In this document: positions 6,492 to 14,786 of the stretch, one piece after another
Layout of the letters: every line of letters begins with the position of its first letter
Position numbering within the stretch: position 1 is the stretch's first letter
Origin: JBMYYR01 sp049609625
Lineage (GTDB): Bacteria > Bacteroidota > Bacteroidia > Flavobacteriales > CAJXXR01
Direction: 5' to 3'
Assembly: GCA_049609625.1 (NCBI GenBank)
Contig: JBMYYR010000045.1
Span: 1 to 14,786, forward strand
DNA length: 14,786 nt
Notes under the pieces: generated by a model
Told to the model about the DNA's origin: nothing
What the model saw: only the letters and a program-made list of their open reading frames with translations
Databases searched by the model: none
Made by a program: the position numbers and the translations under genes

Positions 6492-8036
6492 ATGGAGATT
6501 ATATCGATAGGCCTAATAGGCACAGTAGTAGGATTAATTATAGGTTATGCTATAGCTTCGAGTCTTTTGAAAAAAAATATTGTTGACAAAAATAAAGACA
6601 TTATACAACAAGCAGAACAAGAAGCCGAGCGTATTCGCAAGGAAAAAGGATTGGCAGCAAAGGAAAAGTTTTTAGCCCTAAAAGCCAATCACGACAAAAA
6701 CATAAGTCAGCGCAACCGAAAAATGAGCGACCTAGAAAAAAAGGTCAAAGAAAAAGAATTGAAACTCAATGCCAAGGTTGAAGCCTCAAAAAAGCGCCAT
6801 AAAGACACCGAAGCGCTTCGGCTCAATTTAGAACGACAACTAGAACTTATAGAGAAGAAAGAAAAAGAACTAGAATCGGCCCAAGAGAAACAAATTAAAG
6901 CCCTCGAAACTATTTCGAGTCTATCTAAAGAAGAAGCGAAAACACAACTCGTAGAAGCGCTAAAAGGAGAAGCCAAAACCGAAGCCATGGCCTACCACCA
7001 AGAAGTGATGGAAGAAGCAAGCACATCGGCCACCAAAGAAGCTAGAAAACTTGTCGTTCAAACCATTCAGCGCGTCGCATCGGAACAAACCATAGAAAAT
7101 GCCGTTTCGGTATTCAATATCGAGAGTGATGCTATTAAAGGTCGAATTATTGGTCGAGAAGGTCGAAATATCCGAGCTCTAGAATCTGCAACTGGCGTAG
7201 AAATTATTGTAGACGACACTCCTGGCGCTATTGTCCTGTCTTGCTTTGATTCGGTACGGAGAGAAGTCGCTCGAATGGCACTTCATAAACTCGTAACTGA
7301 CGGACGTATTCACCCCGCACGTATTGAAGAAGTGGTTGCCAAAACCAGAAAACAGATTGAAGAAGAAATTGTTGAGATAGGTAAACGAACCGCTATCGAT
7401 TTGAGTATTCATGGCCTAAACCCTGCTCTAACCCGAATGGTTGGGCGAATGAAATATCGCTCGTCTTATGGGCAGAACCTACTGCAACACTCCAGAGAAG
7501 TAGCCAATCTTTGCGCCATAATGGCCTCAGAATTAGGTCTGAACCCAAAAATTGCCAAACGCGCAGGACTTTTGCATGATATTGGAAAAGTATCGGAAGA
7601 CCAACCTGAACTTCCCCACGCTATTTTGGGAATGGAATTGGCCGAAAAACATGGCGAAAAAAGTATCGTATGCAATGCCATTGGCGCACATCATGACGAA
7701 ATAGAAATGACCTCAATCTACTCGCCAATAGTTCAAATTTGCGATTCTATATCTGGAGCCAGACCTGGAGCCAGAAGAGAAATTGTAGAATCATACATCA
7801 AACGGATCAAAGAACTCGAATCTGTGGGTGCAGAAATGCCAGGTGTATTAAATTCGTACGCTATTCAGGCCGGAAGAGAACTACGAGTAGTTGTAGAATC
7901 TGAAAAAGTAAGCGACGAAAAAGCCAAAAGCTTGTCGTTTGAAATTTCGCAAAAAATCCAGAGCGAAATGTCCTACCCAGGGCAGGTAAAAGTTACAGTA
8001 ATTAGAGAAACTCGAGCTGTAAACTACGCAAAATAG
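6492..8036 (+). CDS. rny: Ribonuclease Y
   Basis: Membrane-anchored endoribonuclease that initiates mRNA decay, 514 residues from ATG 6492. This start gives a protein beginning directly with the anchor (about residues 4-24, hydrophobic). A TTG at 6468 would add eight mostly basic residues and sits right behind the 6S terminator T-run, so I reject it. Domains: membrane anchor; highly charged coiled coil (about 25-195); KH RNA-binding domain with GREG at 221-224; HD domain with H333 and the metal-binding LLHDIGK pair H362-D363, then HAILG and AHHDE. All hallmark residues are present and the length is typical for RNase Y (about 520). It lies after the zapA/6S block and 164 bases before prc. Confidence 0.95.
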   Translation: MEIISIGLIGTVVGLIIGYAIASSLLKKNIVDKNKDIIQQAEQEAERIRKEKGLAAKEKFLALKANHDKNISQRNRKMSDLEKKVKEKELKLNAKVEASKKRHKDTEALRLNLERQLELIEKKEKELESAQEKQIKALETISSLSKEEAKTQLVEALKGEAKTEAMAYHQEVMEEASTSATKEARKLVVQTIQRVASEQTIENAVSVFNIESDAIKGRIIGREGRNIRALESATGVEIIVDDTPGAIVLSCFDSVRREVARMALHKLVTDGRIHPARIEEVVAKTRKQIEEEIVEIGKRTAIDLSIHGLNPALTRMVGRMKYRSSYGQNLLQHSREVANLCAIMASELGLNPKIAKRAGLLHDIGKVSEDQPELPHAILGMELAEKHGEKSIVCNAIGAHHDEIEMTSIYSPIVQICDSISGARPGARREIVESYIKRIKELESVGAEMPGVLNSYAIQAGRELRVVVESEKVSDEKAKSLSFEISQKIQSEMSYPGQVKVTVIRETRAVNYAK

Positions 8037-8200
8037 ACAGATAAAAAAGAGCAGATAAGGAAGCAAACAACGGAGAATACCCTTTGTTTAGTGCTAAATA
8101 TTGTGAAAAGCAAAAAAGCTAACCATATTTGGTTTAGATTTGATTTGCTTTAGAACAAAGCACCTGAAACAACACCAAATCTTCGATTAATATTTTTTCT
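8037..8200. other. rny-prc intergenic region
   Basis: It contains two small dyads: 8119-8136 (CTAACCA/TGGTTTAG with one bulge around TATT) and 8147-8161 (GCTTT/AAAGC). The first runs into a loosely T-rich stretch and could be a weak rny terminator. TTTG tetramers occur at 8083, 8128, 8139 and 8144, but none has a TAnnTTTG box at the right distance, so I cannot place the prc promoter. Confidence 0.35.
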
Positions 8201-10279
8201 ATGAAACACCATAAATTTCTCATTCTATTAATTTGTGGAGCTGCATTTGCACTTAGCATGACGTGCAGTTCATCCCTTTTAGGCTCCGATAAAGACAAAA
8301 AAATTCTAGTCCAAGAACTCGTTTTTCAAGGACTCAAACAACGTCATTACCATCCACCAAAACTAGATGATACGTTTTCTAAACAAGCCTTTGAAGAATA
8401 CATTGAAACCTTAGATTATGGCAAACAATTTTTCTTAAAATCAGATGTTGATTATTTACGCGCTTTTGAGTTAGAAATAGACGATTTGATCAGAAGCCGA
8501 CGAATAGATTTTTATACGGCGGCACAAGCTGTCTTAAAGAGACGTCGATCGATTGCGCAAGGCTATTACAAAGCTATTTTGGCTGAGCCGATGGACTTTA
8601 GCAGCGATGAATATTACGAAACCGATCGAGATAGTCGGACATTTGCAGCTTCGGAAGAAGAATTGAAACACCGATGGGCTTCGTATTTAAAATTTTCATG
8701 CTTATCGAAACTATACTCAAAGACAAAATCGAATGCGAAAAAAGACAAAGAAGAACAACAAACACCAGAAGCATTAGAGCAAAGTGTTCGGGAATCGGTT
8801 CTTAAAAATATGGATGACTGGTTTAGTCGTTTGTCCAAAATTAAAGACGAAGACCAATTTGAGACCTACATTAATGCTTTGCTAGAAGTTGCCGACCCTC
8901 ATACGGTTTATATGGCGCCAAAAACTAATGAAGATTTCAACATTTCGATGTCCGGAAAACTAGAAGGCATCGGCGCCCAACTCCAACAAAAAGATGGCGA
9001 AATAAAAGTAAGCATGCTGGTACCTGGATCGCCATGTTTTCTTCAAGGCGATTTAGAAGTTGGCGACATCATCCTGAAAGCCGCCGAAGCAGAAAAAGAA
9101 CCAACAGACTTAGAAGATTTGTTGCTCAGAGAAGCTATCCGCCATATCAGAGGACCAAAAGGAACTGAAGTTCGACTGACGGTGAGAAAAATTGACGGCT
9201 CAATTAAAGAAATTCCGATTGTCCGCGACGTCGTTATCAACAAAGAAACTTACGCCAAATCGACGATGATTAACCAAAATGAAAAGATAGGTTACATTAA
9301 ACTCCCCCGATTTTATGCCGATTTTTCGGATCGAGAAGGCCGAAGCTCCTCAAAAGATATGCGCAAAGAAGTTATAAAACTAAAAGAAGCTGGTATGAAA
9401 TCTTTGGTTATTGACCTGAGAAACAATGGCGGCGGATCGCTATCGGATGTCGTTAAGATTGTAGGTTTGTTTATCGACAAAGGGCCTGTTGTTCAAGTAA
9501 AAAGCTACGATAAAAAATCGAGAGTATTGGCTGATACTGAAAAAGGAATCGTTTGGGATGGGCCCATTGTAGTGATGATAAATCACGGATCGGCGTCGGC
9601 GTCGGAAATATTGGCTGCGGCCTTGCAAGACTACGGACGAGCTCTCATTGTGGGCTCAGAACAAAGTTTTGGAAAAGGAACAGTACAACGTATGATTGAT
9701 TTGGATCGGATTGTTTCGCCGACCTATGCCAATTTGAAACCATTGGGCGCACTGAAACTAACGGTAGAAAAATTCTACAGAATCAACGGTGGAGCTACCC
9801 AGATAAAAGGTGTAGAATCAGACATTGTGCTGAAAAACAAATACTCTTACCTCGATATTGGAGAACGAGAACGAGACTATGCCCTAGATTGGGATCAGAT
9901 AGAACAATTGAATTACACAAAAGTAAACGCTGATTTTAATATCGAAAAAGAATTAAAACAGATTACAAAACGCTTAGAAAAAGATCCTGTTTTTGAATAC
10001 ATTGACAATAAAGCTTTGGAATTTAAGGCCAACAAAGATGATACTAAAGTGCCTTTAGAACTCAATAAATATACTGCCGAACGAGAAGAAGATGACAAAA
10101 ACAAAGATGTACTTTCAGAGCTCATCAAAGCCAACAGAAAACCATTGGTTGTAGAAAATCTTAAAGTCGATCTTCCCGAAATTCAGTCTGATTCTACACT
10201 TATAAAAGTGAATAAAAAATGGCTGACATCTTTAGAAAAAGACATTTATCTAAACGAAGTGATTGAAATTATACATTAA
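8201..10279 (+). CDS. prc: Tail-specific carboxy-terminal protease Prc/Tsp (family S41)
   Basis: Periplasmic serine protease that degrades proteins from C-terminal signals and processes envelope proteins. It has 692 residues, like E. coli Prc. An N-terminal hydrophobic segment (about 5-22) is a Sec signal. A Cys at 22 follows LSMT, which is not a good lipobox, so lipoprotein status is uncertain. Helical N-domain about 30-245; PDZ domain about 250-335 beginning near KLEGIGAQL; S41 protease core about 345-525. The catalytic Ser-Lys dyad is S466 in GSASASEIL and K492 in FGKGTVQ; spacing is 26 residues against 25 in E. coli Prc as I align it. The C-terminal part (about 555-690) resembles the Prc-specific C-terminal domain. 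It is preceded by rny and followed by a dyad and a non-coding gap of 171 bases, so it is probably a separate unit. Confidence 0.93.
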   Translation: MKHHKFLILLICGAAFALSMTCSSSLLGSDKDKKILVQELVFQGLKQRHYHPPKLDDTFSKQAFEEYIETLDYGKQFFLKSDVDYLRAFELEIDDLIRSRRIDFYTAAQAVLKRRRSIAQGYYKAILAEPMDFSSDEYYETDRDSRTFAASEEELKHRWASYLKFSCLSKLYSKTKSNAKKDKEEQQTPEALEQSVRESVLKNMDDWFSRLSKIKDEDQFETYINALLEVADPHTVYMAPKTNEDFNISMSGKLEGIGAQLQQKDGEIKVSMLVPGSPCFLQGDLEVGDIILKAAEAEKEPTDLEDLLLREAIRHIRGPKGTEVRLTVRKIDGSIKEIPIVRDVVINKETYAKSTMINQNEKIGYIKLPRFYADFSDREGRSSSKDMRKEVIKLKEAGMKSLVIDLRNNGGGSLSDVVKIVGLFIDKGPVVQVKSYDKKSRVLADTEKGIVWDGPIVVMINHGSASASEILAAALQDYGRALIVGSEQSFGKGTVQRMIDLDRIVSPTYANLKPLGALKLTVEKFYRINGGATQIKGVESDIVLKNKYSYLDIGERERDYALDWDQIEQLNYTKVNADFNIEKELKQITKRLEKDPVFEYIDNKALEFKANKDDTKVPLELNKYTAEREEDDKNKDVLSELIKANRKPLVVENLKVDLPEIQSDSTLIKVNKKWLTSLEKDIYLNEVIEIIH

Positions 10280-10307
10280 ACAGCTTGTTATAAAAATATT
10301 TGCAAAC

Positions 10308-10352
10308 GTGATTTTTATCTGATTTATTCTAAAAAAATCAGATAAAAACCAC
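10308..10352. repeat. AT-rich dyad between prc and the exporter gene
   Basis: GTGATTTTTATCTGATTT (10308-10325) pairs with 10335-10352 in a 17-bp stem with one A-C mismatch and a 9-base loop. No T-run follows on either strand, so it is not a classical terminator, although the AT-rich stem may still stop or stabilise the prc transcript. It lies 98 bases before the exporter start and 10 bases before a promoter-like TACTTTCG (10363-10370), so it could also be an operator. Confidence 0.6.
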
Positions 10353-10362
10353 TAAATGTTCT

Positions 10363-10370
10363 TACTTTCG
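10363..10370 (+). promoter_or_regulatory. Weak candidate -7 box upstream of the exporter operon
   Basis: TACTTTCG matches the Bacteroidota -7 consensus TAnnTTTG at all but one position, 81 bases before the exporter ATG. No TTTG is present about 19-21 bases upstream, where the right arm of the dyad lies instead. If real, the promoter would lack a good -33 element and might depend on a regulator. Confidence 0.3.
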
Positions 10371-10450
10371 TGCAGATTTTTTGGGTTTAAAAAAACTCTA
10401 TAAACTAAACCTGAACCCAGTAACTTATTCAAAACCATAGAATAGCCCTT

Positions 10451-12865
10451 ATGTGGAATACCATTGCCCGCATTATTATCCGTTATAGACTCATTCTTTT
10501 GACAGTTATTGCTGTCCTGACGGCTTATATGGCTTATATGTCCAAAGGTTTAGAGCCAAGCTACAAATTCTCCTCTCCTATTCCCGAAGCCGACTCGGCA
10601 GCCATTGATTTTCAGCAATTTGAATCCCATTTTGAGACCAATAGCAACGCCATTGTTTTAGGGATAAAAAATAAAAAATTATTCGAATACGCCAACTTCA
10701 AACGTTGGATACATTTGATGGAACAACTGGAAAATCAAGACGGCGTTACCGGTGTCATATCCCTTCATAACCTACCCAAATTGACTTACGACAAGTCCGA
10801 AGATCAATTTGATTTTGAACCTATTGGAGAAGGCGAAACCATTCAAAATCAAGCCGAACTCGACGTCTATCTTAAGCATTTGCAACAGCATCCGTTTTAT
10901 GATGGTTTACTTTTTGACCTCACGACAGGCCTTAGTCTGACGGCCATAAACGTGAAGACCGAAGTGCTAGAAAACAAAAGCAGAGAAGCCCTTACCCTAC
11001 ACATTGACAAACTAATCAATACGTTTGAACAAACATCTGGAATAGATGTCCACATTACAGGGATGCCCTACATCCGAACCATAAATTCGATAAAAGTCAA
11101 AGAAGAAATTGGCTTTTTTATTGGTTTAGCCCTCTTGGTTACGGCTCTTATTATGTTTTTGTTTTTCCGATCGCTAACCGCCACATTTTTTTCCATACTT
11201 GTGGTCGGTATAGGTGTAATTTGGAGCATGGGAACCATGGGCGTTTTGGGTTACAATATTACCATTCTGACCGCCATGATTCCGCCACTCATCATCGTTA
11301 TCGGGATTCCGAATTGTGTTTTTCTGCTCAATAAATACCATTACGAATACGAACGCCATGGCCAGAAAATTCTGTCGCTCAACCGCGTGATTGAGAAAGT
11401 AGGTAAAGCGTCTTTGATGACCAACCTTACCACAGCCGCTGGTTTTGGAACGTTTATCTTAACGGGAAGCCAGATTTTGGTAGAGTTCGGTATTGTTGCT
11501 TTCATTAATATCATTATGGTATTTGTGCTTTCGCTCATCATTATACCATCGGTTTATACGGGACTAAAACCACCAAAAGCGAAACATCTTCGGCACCTCA
11601 AACGCCGCTGGATGAACTCTATTATTGCTTGGATGGTTCGGATTGTTCAATTTAGAAAAACGTCGATTTATATTACCTTCGGCGCCGTGCTTGCAATAAG
11701 TTTGTATGGTATTTCAAAAATTAAAACCAGCGGAACACTCACCGACGACATCCCAAAAGACGCGCAGTTGTATTTGGATATGCACTTTGTGGAGCAAGAA
11801 ATGAAAGGTGTTTTGCCTTTTGAAATCCTGATTGACACCAAAAAACCTCAAGGTGTTTTGAAATTGTCCAATTTAAAACGAATGGAGAAACTTCAGAAAA
11901 AACTGGAATCCATTCCTGACATAAGTTCTTCGGTATCTCTAGTTAATTTATTGAAATTCACAAAACAAGCGTATTTTAAAGGCGATCCGAAATTTTATGC
12001 TTTACCAAATAAATTAGAAAAAAATTGGATTCTATCTAGCTTAAAAAATTCATCAAAAGCGTTTGAAGAAAGTCATACCGATCAAAAGATGTTTAAACCC
12101 GAAATTTTGTCCGATTCTACCTTTCAGACCGCCAGAATTTCAATGCTAGTGAAAGATGTTGGTGCCGATCGTATGGAAGAAATCAAAACAAAAATCCGAA
12201 ATGAATTTAATGAGATTTTCAACCCAGCCAAATCAAAACTAACCCTAACAGGTTCAACAGTAATATTTTACAAAGGGACAGAATATCTAATTCACAACCT
12301 ATACCAAAGTCTAAGCCTGGCTATTCTGATTATTTCAATCCTGATGGCCTTTATGTTTAAGTCCTGGCGAATGGTCTTAGTATCCTTACTGCCAAACCTA
12401 TTACCCTTGCTGGTAACGGCCGGAATTATGGGTTTCTTTGGTATTGTCATCAAGCCTTCAACCGTTTTAGTATTTAGCATTGCTTTCGGAATATCTATCG
12501 ATGACACCATCCACTTTTTGGCAAAATACAGACAAGAACTCGGCACAAAACGATGGAATTTGAAATCGGCCATTATTGCCGCCGTACGCGAAACGGGCGT
12601 GTCGATGATTTACACCTCCATCGTCCTCTTTTTCGGGTTCAGTATTTTTATGGCTTCCAGCTTTGGAGGCACAGTAGCTTTAGGAATGCTGGTATCCATC
12701 GCCCTACTAATTGCGATGTTGGCAAACCTGATTTTACTTCCGACCTTGTTAATGTCTTTAGATTCGGTGATGTCGAAACGAATTTTGAAAGAACCCTACT
12801 TTGAAACCTGGGATGAAGAAGAAGATATTGATTTTAATAAACTGAAAATCAGAAAAAAAGAATAG
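10451..12865 (+). CDS. RND-superfamily (MMPL-type) exporter
   Basis: Inner-membrane transporter of 804 residues with the RND two-halves layout. TM1 at about 14-30, a large periplasmic loop (31-216), TM2-TM6 at about 219-238, 244-266, 270-292, 320-341 and 344-368. The second half has TM7 at 403-421, a second periplasmic loop (422-612), and TM8-TM12 at about 613-635, 639-664, 668-688, 718-740 and 743-772. GISIDDTIHF at about 679-688 in TM10 carries the paired Asp expected for the proton relay, and the corresponding TM4 segment has IPPLIIVIGIPN. It is shorter than AcrB-type pumps and fits the MMPL/hydrophobe exporter branch used for lipids. No membrane-fusion or outer-membrane partner is nearby. 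The substrate is unknown; the prenyl synthase gene 6 bases downstream makes an isoprenoid-derived lipid a reasonable guess. Confidence 0.85.
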   Translation: MWNTIARIIIRYRLILLTVIAVLTAYMAYMSKGLEPSYKFSSPIPEADSAAIDFQQFESHFETNSNAIVLGIKNKKLFEYANFKRWIHLMEQLENQDGVTGVISLHNLPKLTYDKSEDQFDFEPIGEGETIQNQAELDVYLKHLQQHPFYDGLLFDLTTGLSLTAINVKTEVLENKSREALTLHIDKLINTFEQTSGIDVHITGMPYIRTINSIKVKEEIGFFIGLALLVTALIMFLFFRSLTATFFSILVVGIGVIWSMGTMGVLGYNITILTAMIPPLIIVIGIPNCVFLLNKYHYEYERHGQKILSLNRVIEKVGKASLMTNLTTAAGFGTFILTGSQILVEFGIVAFINIIMVFVLSLIIIPSVYTGLKPPKAKHLRHLKRRWMNSIIAWMVRIVQFRKTSIYITFGAVLAISLYGISKIKTSGTLTDDIPKDAQLYLDMHFVEQEMKGVLPFEILIDTKKPQGVLKLSNLKRMEKLQKKLESIPDISSSVSLVNLLKFTKQAYFKGDPKFYALPNKLEKNWILSSLKNSSKAFEESHTDQKMFKPEILSDSTFQTARISMLVKDVGADRMEEIKTKIRNEFNEIFNPAKSKLTLTGSTVIFYKGTEYLIHNLYQSLSLAILIISILMAFMFKSWRMVLVSLLPNLLPLLVTAGIMGFFGIVIKPSTVLVFSIAFGISIDDTIHFLAKYRQELGTKRWNLKSAIIAAVRETGVSMIYTSIVLFFGFSIFMASSFGGTVALGMLVSIALLIAMLANLILLPTLLMSLDSVMSKRILKEPYFETWDEEEDIDFNKLKIRKKE

Positions 12866-12871
12866 AATGTC

Positions 12872-13846
12872 ATGGAAAAAACACTCGATTATTACCTAAG
12901 TACATTCGAAACTTACCTCAAGGCAAATCAGTTTACCAAAGAGCCAAAACATCTTTACGAACCCATAGACTACATCATGGCTTTGGGCGGAAAACGCATT
13001 CGTCCGGTAATGGCTTTGGTGTTTGCAGAAGCCTATGGAAGCCAATCTCAATCCGCCTTACCCTTAGCTTTTGCTATCGAAATTTTCCATAATTTCACTC
13101 TTGTTCATGACGATATTATGGACGAAGCCCCTTTGCGAAGAGGAAGCCAAACGGTTCATCACAAATGGGATGTCAATACCGCCATTTTGTCGGGCGACAG
13201 CATGCTGATTTTGGCCTATCAGGAGCTTTTGAAGCTGGAAACGCAAGATCTAAAACCACTAATGACTTTGTTTAGCAACACTGCTCAATGGGTTTGTGAA
13301 GGTCAACAATTGGATATGGATTATGAAACCAAAACAGAAGTTGCGCTTTCAGATTATTTGGAAATGATTCGCTTAAAAACGGCGGTTTTACTTTCTTCAT
13401 CCATGCAATTAGGTGCTATGTTTTCTGGCGCAGATGCCAAAGAGTTGAGCTTAATTGAAAGCTATGGCACATCGATAGGTTTAGCGTTTCAACTTCGAGA
13501 TGATTATTTGGATGTCTTTGGAAATGAGGAGATTGGAAAGCAACAGGCAGGAGATATTTTATCAAATAAAAAAACAGCACTTTACCTTTTGGCCTTAGAA
13601 CAAGCGAACGCCGACGACAAAGCCAAACTTTTGAAACTATACGCAAACGAAGCGGAAAGGGGTGTCGAAAAAGTGGCTTTGGTTACTGAAATGTTTAATA
13701 AGTATGACATCAAAACACAGATTCAGGCTAAACTCGAAGCCTTATTTTCGGAAGCAAACTCGAAGGTTGAACTGATGTCGATAAATGAAGCATTTAAGTC
13801 GCTTTTGTTGGCATTGAACTCGAAAATTATTCACAGAAGTTCGTAA
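12872..13846 (+). CDS. Polyprenyl diphosphate synthase (short-chain type, FPP/GGPP-like)
   Basis: Cytoplasmic head-to-tail prenyltransferase that condenses isopentenyl diphosphate with an allylic diphosphate. It has 324 residues. GGKRIRP at 39-45 binds diphosphate; the first Asp-rich motif DDIMD is at 80-84 followed by EAPLRRG, and the second, DDYLD, at 210-214, followed by GKQQAGDILSNKKT. All catalytic aspartates are intact. The residues before the first motif (HNFTLVH, Phe at -5, Thr at -4) and the KWDVNTAILSGD stretch resemble Bacteroidota GGPP/FPP-type enzymes rather than the IspB-type (DDVVDE) quinone-tail enzymes, but product length cannot be read reliably from sequence. It starts 6 bases after the exporter stop and precedes the WbqC gene by 35 bases, so all three are probably one operon. 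Confidence 0.92.
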   Translation: MEKTLDYYLSTFETYLKANQFTKEPKHLYEPIDYIMALGGKRIRPVMALVFAEAYGSQSQSALPLAFAIEIFHNFTLVHDDIMDEAPLRRGSQTVHHKWDVNTAILSGDSMLILAYQELLKLETQDLKPLMTLFSNTAQWVCEGQQLDMDYETKTEVALSDYLEMIRLKTAVLLSSSMQLGAMFSGADAKELSLIESYGTSIGLAFQLRDDYLDVFGNEEIGKQQAGDILSNKKTALYLLALEQANADDKAKLLKLYANEAERGVEKVALVTEMFNKYDIKTQIQAKLEALFSEANSKVELMSINEAFKSLLLALNSKIIHRSS

Positions 13847-13881
13847 AACAACGTACATCGAGTAAACGTAAAGCAAACCTC

Positions 13882-14544
13882 ATGGCCGTTTTTAGTACCG
13901 CTTTTTTTCCTCCAATTTCATATTTTTTGAGTGTATTGGAACACAAGAGCCAAATTGAAATTGAACAACACGAACATTTTGTTAAACAATCTTACCGAAA
14001 CCGTTGTCGATTGGTTGGTAGTAATGGCTTGATTCAGCTAACAGCTCCTGTTCAAAAAAAATCGAAAACCAAAACCAAGATTAAGGATATTGAGCTGAAT
14101 TATGATGAAAATTGGCGAGATCAGCACCTCAGAAGCATGACGGCAGCTTATCAATCTTCCGCTTTTTTTCAATACATAAAATCAGATATTGAACATATTT
14201 ATTCAAAAAAACATCGGTTTTTATTTGATTTCAATCAAGAAATTTTTCAGTTCCTGATTCAGAAAATGAAGCTCGATTTGAGCTTTCAATTGACAAAAAC
14301 CTATCATTCAAACTTAGATTTGGAAGCAGATTTTAGGATGCAAATTCATCCAAAAAAAGATACTTTAGCTCATTTAGATCTAAAACCCTATTTCCAAGTC
14401 TTCAACGAAAGACAAACTTTTATCCCCGATTTAAGTGCGCTGGATTTGCTTTGTAATTTAGGACAAGACTCTGAGCGCTATTTACTTGACTGTCTTAATA
14501 TTAAGACAGAGTCGATTGTTCGATTTCCATTTCCGAAGATGTAA
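13882..14544 (+). CDS. WbqC-family protein
   Basis: A 220-residue soluble protein of the WbqC-like family. Diagnostic stretches are FFPPISYFLSVL (8-19), the EQHEHFVKQSYRNRC segment (about 28-42) and NWRDQHLRSMTAAYQSSAFF (about 76-95). The last is the family's W-x-x-x-H-x-x-(S/A)-(I/M)-x-x-A-Y-x-x-(S/A)-x-(F/Y) pattern. Family members are tied to polysaccharide or glycolipid gene clusters in some bacteria, but the reaction is not established, so none is claimed. There is no signal peptide. It is the last gene of the exporter-prenyl synthase cluster and converges on the glycosyltransferase fragment with a 16-base gap, so the two transcripts probably overlap at their ends. Confidence 0.85.
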   Translation: MAVFSTAFFPPISYFLSVLEHKSQIEIEQHEHFVKQSYRNRCRLVGSNGLIQLTAPVQKKSKTKTKIKDIELNYDENWRDQHLRSMTAAYQSSAFFQYIKSDIEHIYSKKHRFLFDFNQEIFQFLIQKMKLDLSFQLTKTYHSNLDLEADFRMQIHPKKDTLAHLDLKPYFQVFNERQTFIPDLSALDLLCNLGQDSERYLLDCLNIKTESIVRFPFPKM

Positions 14545-14560
14545 AGCTCAAAGAACTATT

Positions 14561-14786
14561 TTAGGAATCTAAAGAACCTTCGATTCGTTTTTGAAGAGAA
14601 ATGCGTGGTACATTTTGGACATCGTAATTTAGACTAAATAGTAAAAATTGGAATCCTAAAATAATAGGAAGAGCCGAAAACATAACGGTTCCACTGGATG
14701 CAAGCTCTTGAAAAACGATGCTATTATACCAAAACTTTATACCAACAATAGTCCCGAGTAACATCAATAGACTACCGACCAATAAG
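14561..14786 (-). CDS. C-terminal membrane region of a probable family 2 glycosyltransferase (partial)
   Basis: The minus-strand frame is open through the right edge of the window and ends in TAA at 14561-14563; a TTG near the edge is not a credible start. The visible 75 or so residues hold two hydrophobic helices (around VGSLLMLLGTIVGI and FSALPIILGFQFLLFSL), separated by KFWYNSIVFQELASSGTV and followed by LNYDVQNVPR and a charged tail. I recall this pattern at the C-terminus of Bacteroidota DPM1/GtrB-like GT2 enzymes, which transfer sugars to polyprenyl phosphate. The catalytic domain lies outside the window, so the family call depends on this tail alone. Confidence 0.55.
   Translation of the reverse strand, partial: LLVGSLLMLLGTIVGIKFWYNSIVFQELASSGTVMFSALPIILGFQFLLFSLNYDVQNVPRISLQKRIEGSLDS

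Noticed and set aside
6707..6988. Ser/Phe-rich minus-strand ORF inside rny
   Set aside because: It is the antisense shadow of the Lys/Glu-rich coiled coil; the composition (Ser, Phe, Leu) is the expected artefact.
12553..12804. 83-codon plus-strand ORF
   Set aside because: It lies wholly inside the exporter gene in another frame, across TM11-TM12, and its translation resembles no protein family.

Overview
The window reads as ordinary chromosome of a Bacteroidota bacterium, most likely of the Flavobacteriales. The evidence is a huge surface protein with a type IX secretion (Por/T9SS) C-terminal sorting domain, AT-rich DNA, no Shine-Dalgarno-like sequence upstream of the genes, a Bacteroidota-style -7 box (TAnnTTTG), and Bacteroidota-type versions of RNase Y, Prc, WbqC and an RND/MMPL exporter. 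I found no CRISPR array, tRNA, rRNA, phage or defence island.

Layout. (1) 1-5319: most of a giant secreted adhesin-like protein cut by the left edge. It has alternating MAM-like and FN3-like modules, CARDB-like spacers, five cadherin-like beta-sandwich repeats and a T9SS type A sorting domain. An in-frame TGA lies at the extreme left. (2) 5320-5686: a strong intrinsic terminator, then a 97-bp palindrome-ended element that looks like a tiny ISL3-type MITE or IS remnant, a candidate promoter, and a stretch resembling the 5' end of the downstream 6S RNA. (3) 5687-8036: a cell-division/RNA block, with a small coiled-coil protein, zapA, a 6S-like RNA (6S-Flavo type) ending in a terminator, and rny (RNase Y). 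(4) 8201-10279: prc, a periplasmic tail-specific protease. (5) 10451-14544: a co-directional cluster of an RND/MMPL exporter, a short-chain polyprenyl diphosphate synthase and a WbqC-family protein. (6) 14561 to the right edge, minus strand: the C-terminal membrane part of a probable family 2 glycosyltransferase, convergent with the WbqC gene.

How the parts relate. The coiled-coil protein and ZapA are 5 nt apart and probably act together at the FtsZ ring. The 6S-like RNA lies directly after zapA, as in proteobacteria (zapA-ssrS), but here RNase Y follows it. The exporter, prenyl synthase and WbqC gene are packed closely enough to be co-transcribed, which suggests but does not prove a role in an isoprenoid or envelope lipid. 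Most of this is recognisable core biology. The points worth a second look are the 6S locus with its alternative fold and upstream echo, the small IS-like palindrome, and the in-frame stop in the adhesin.
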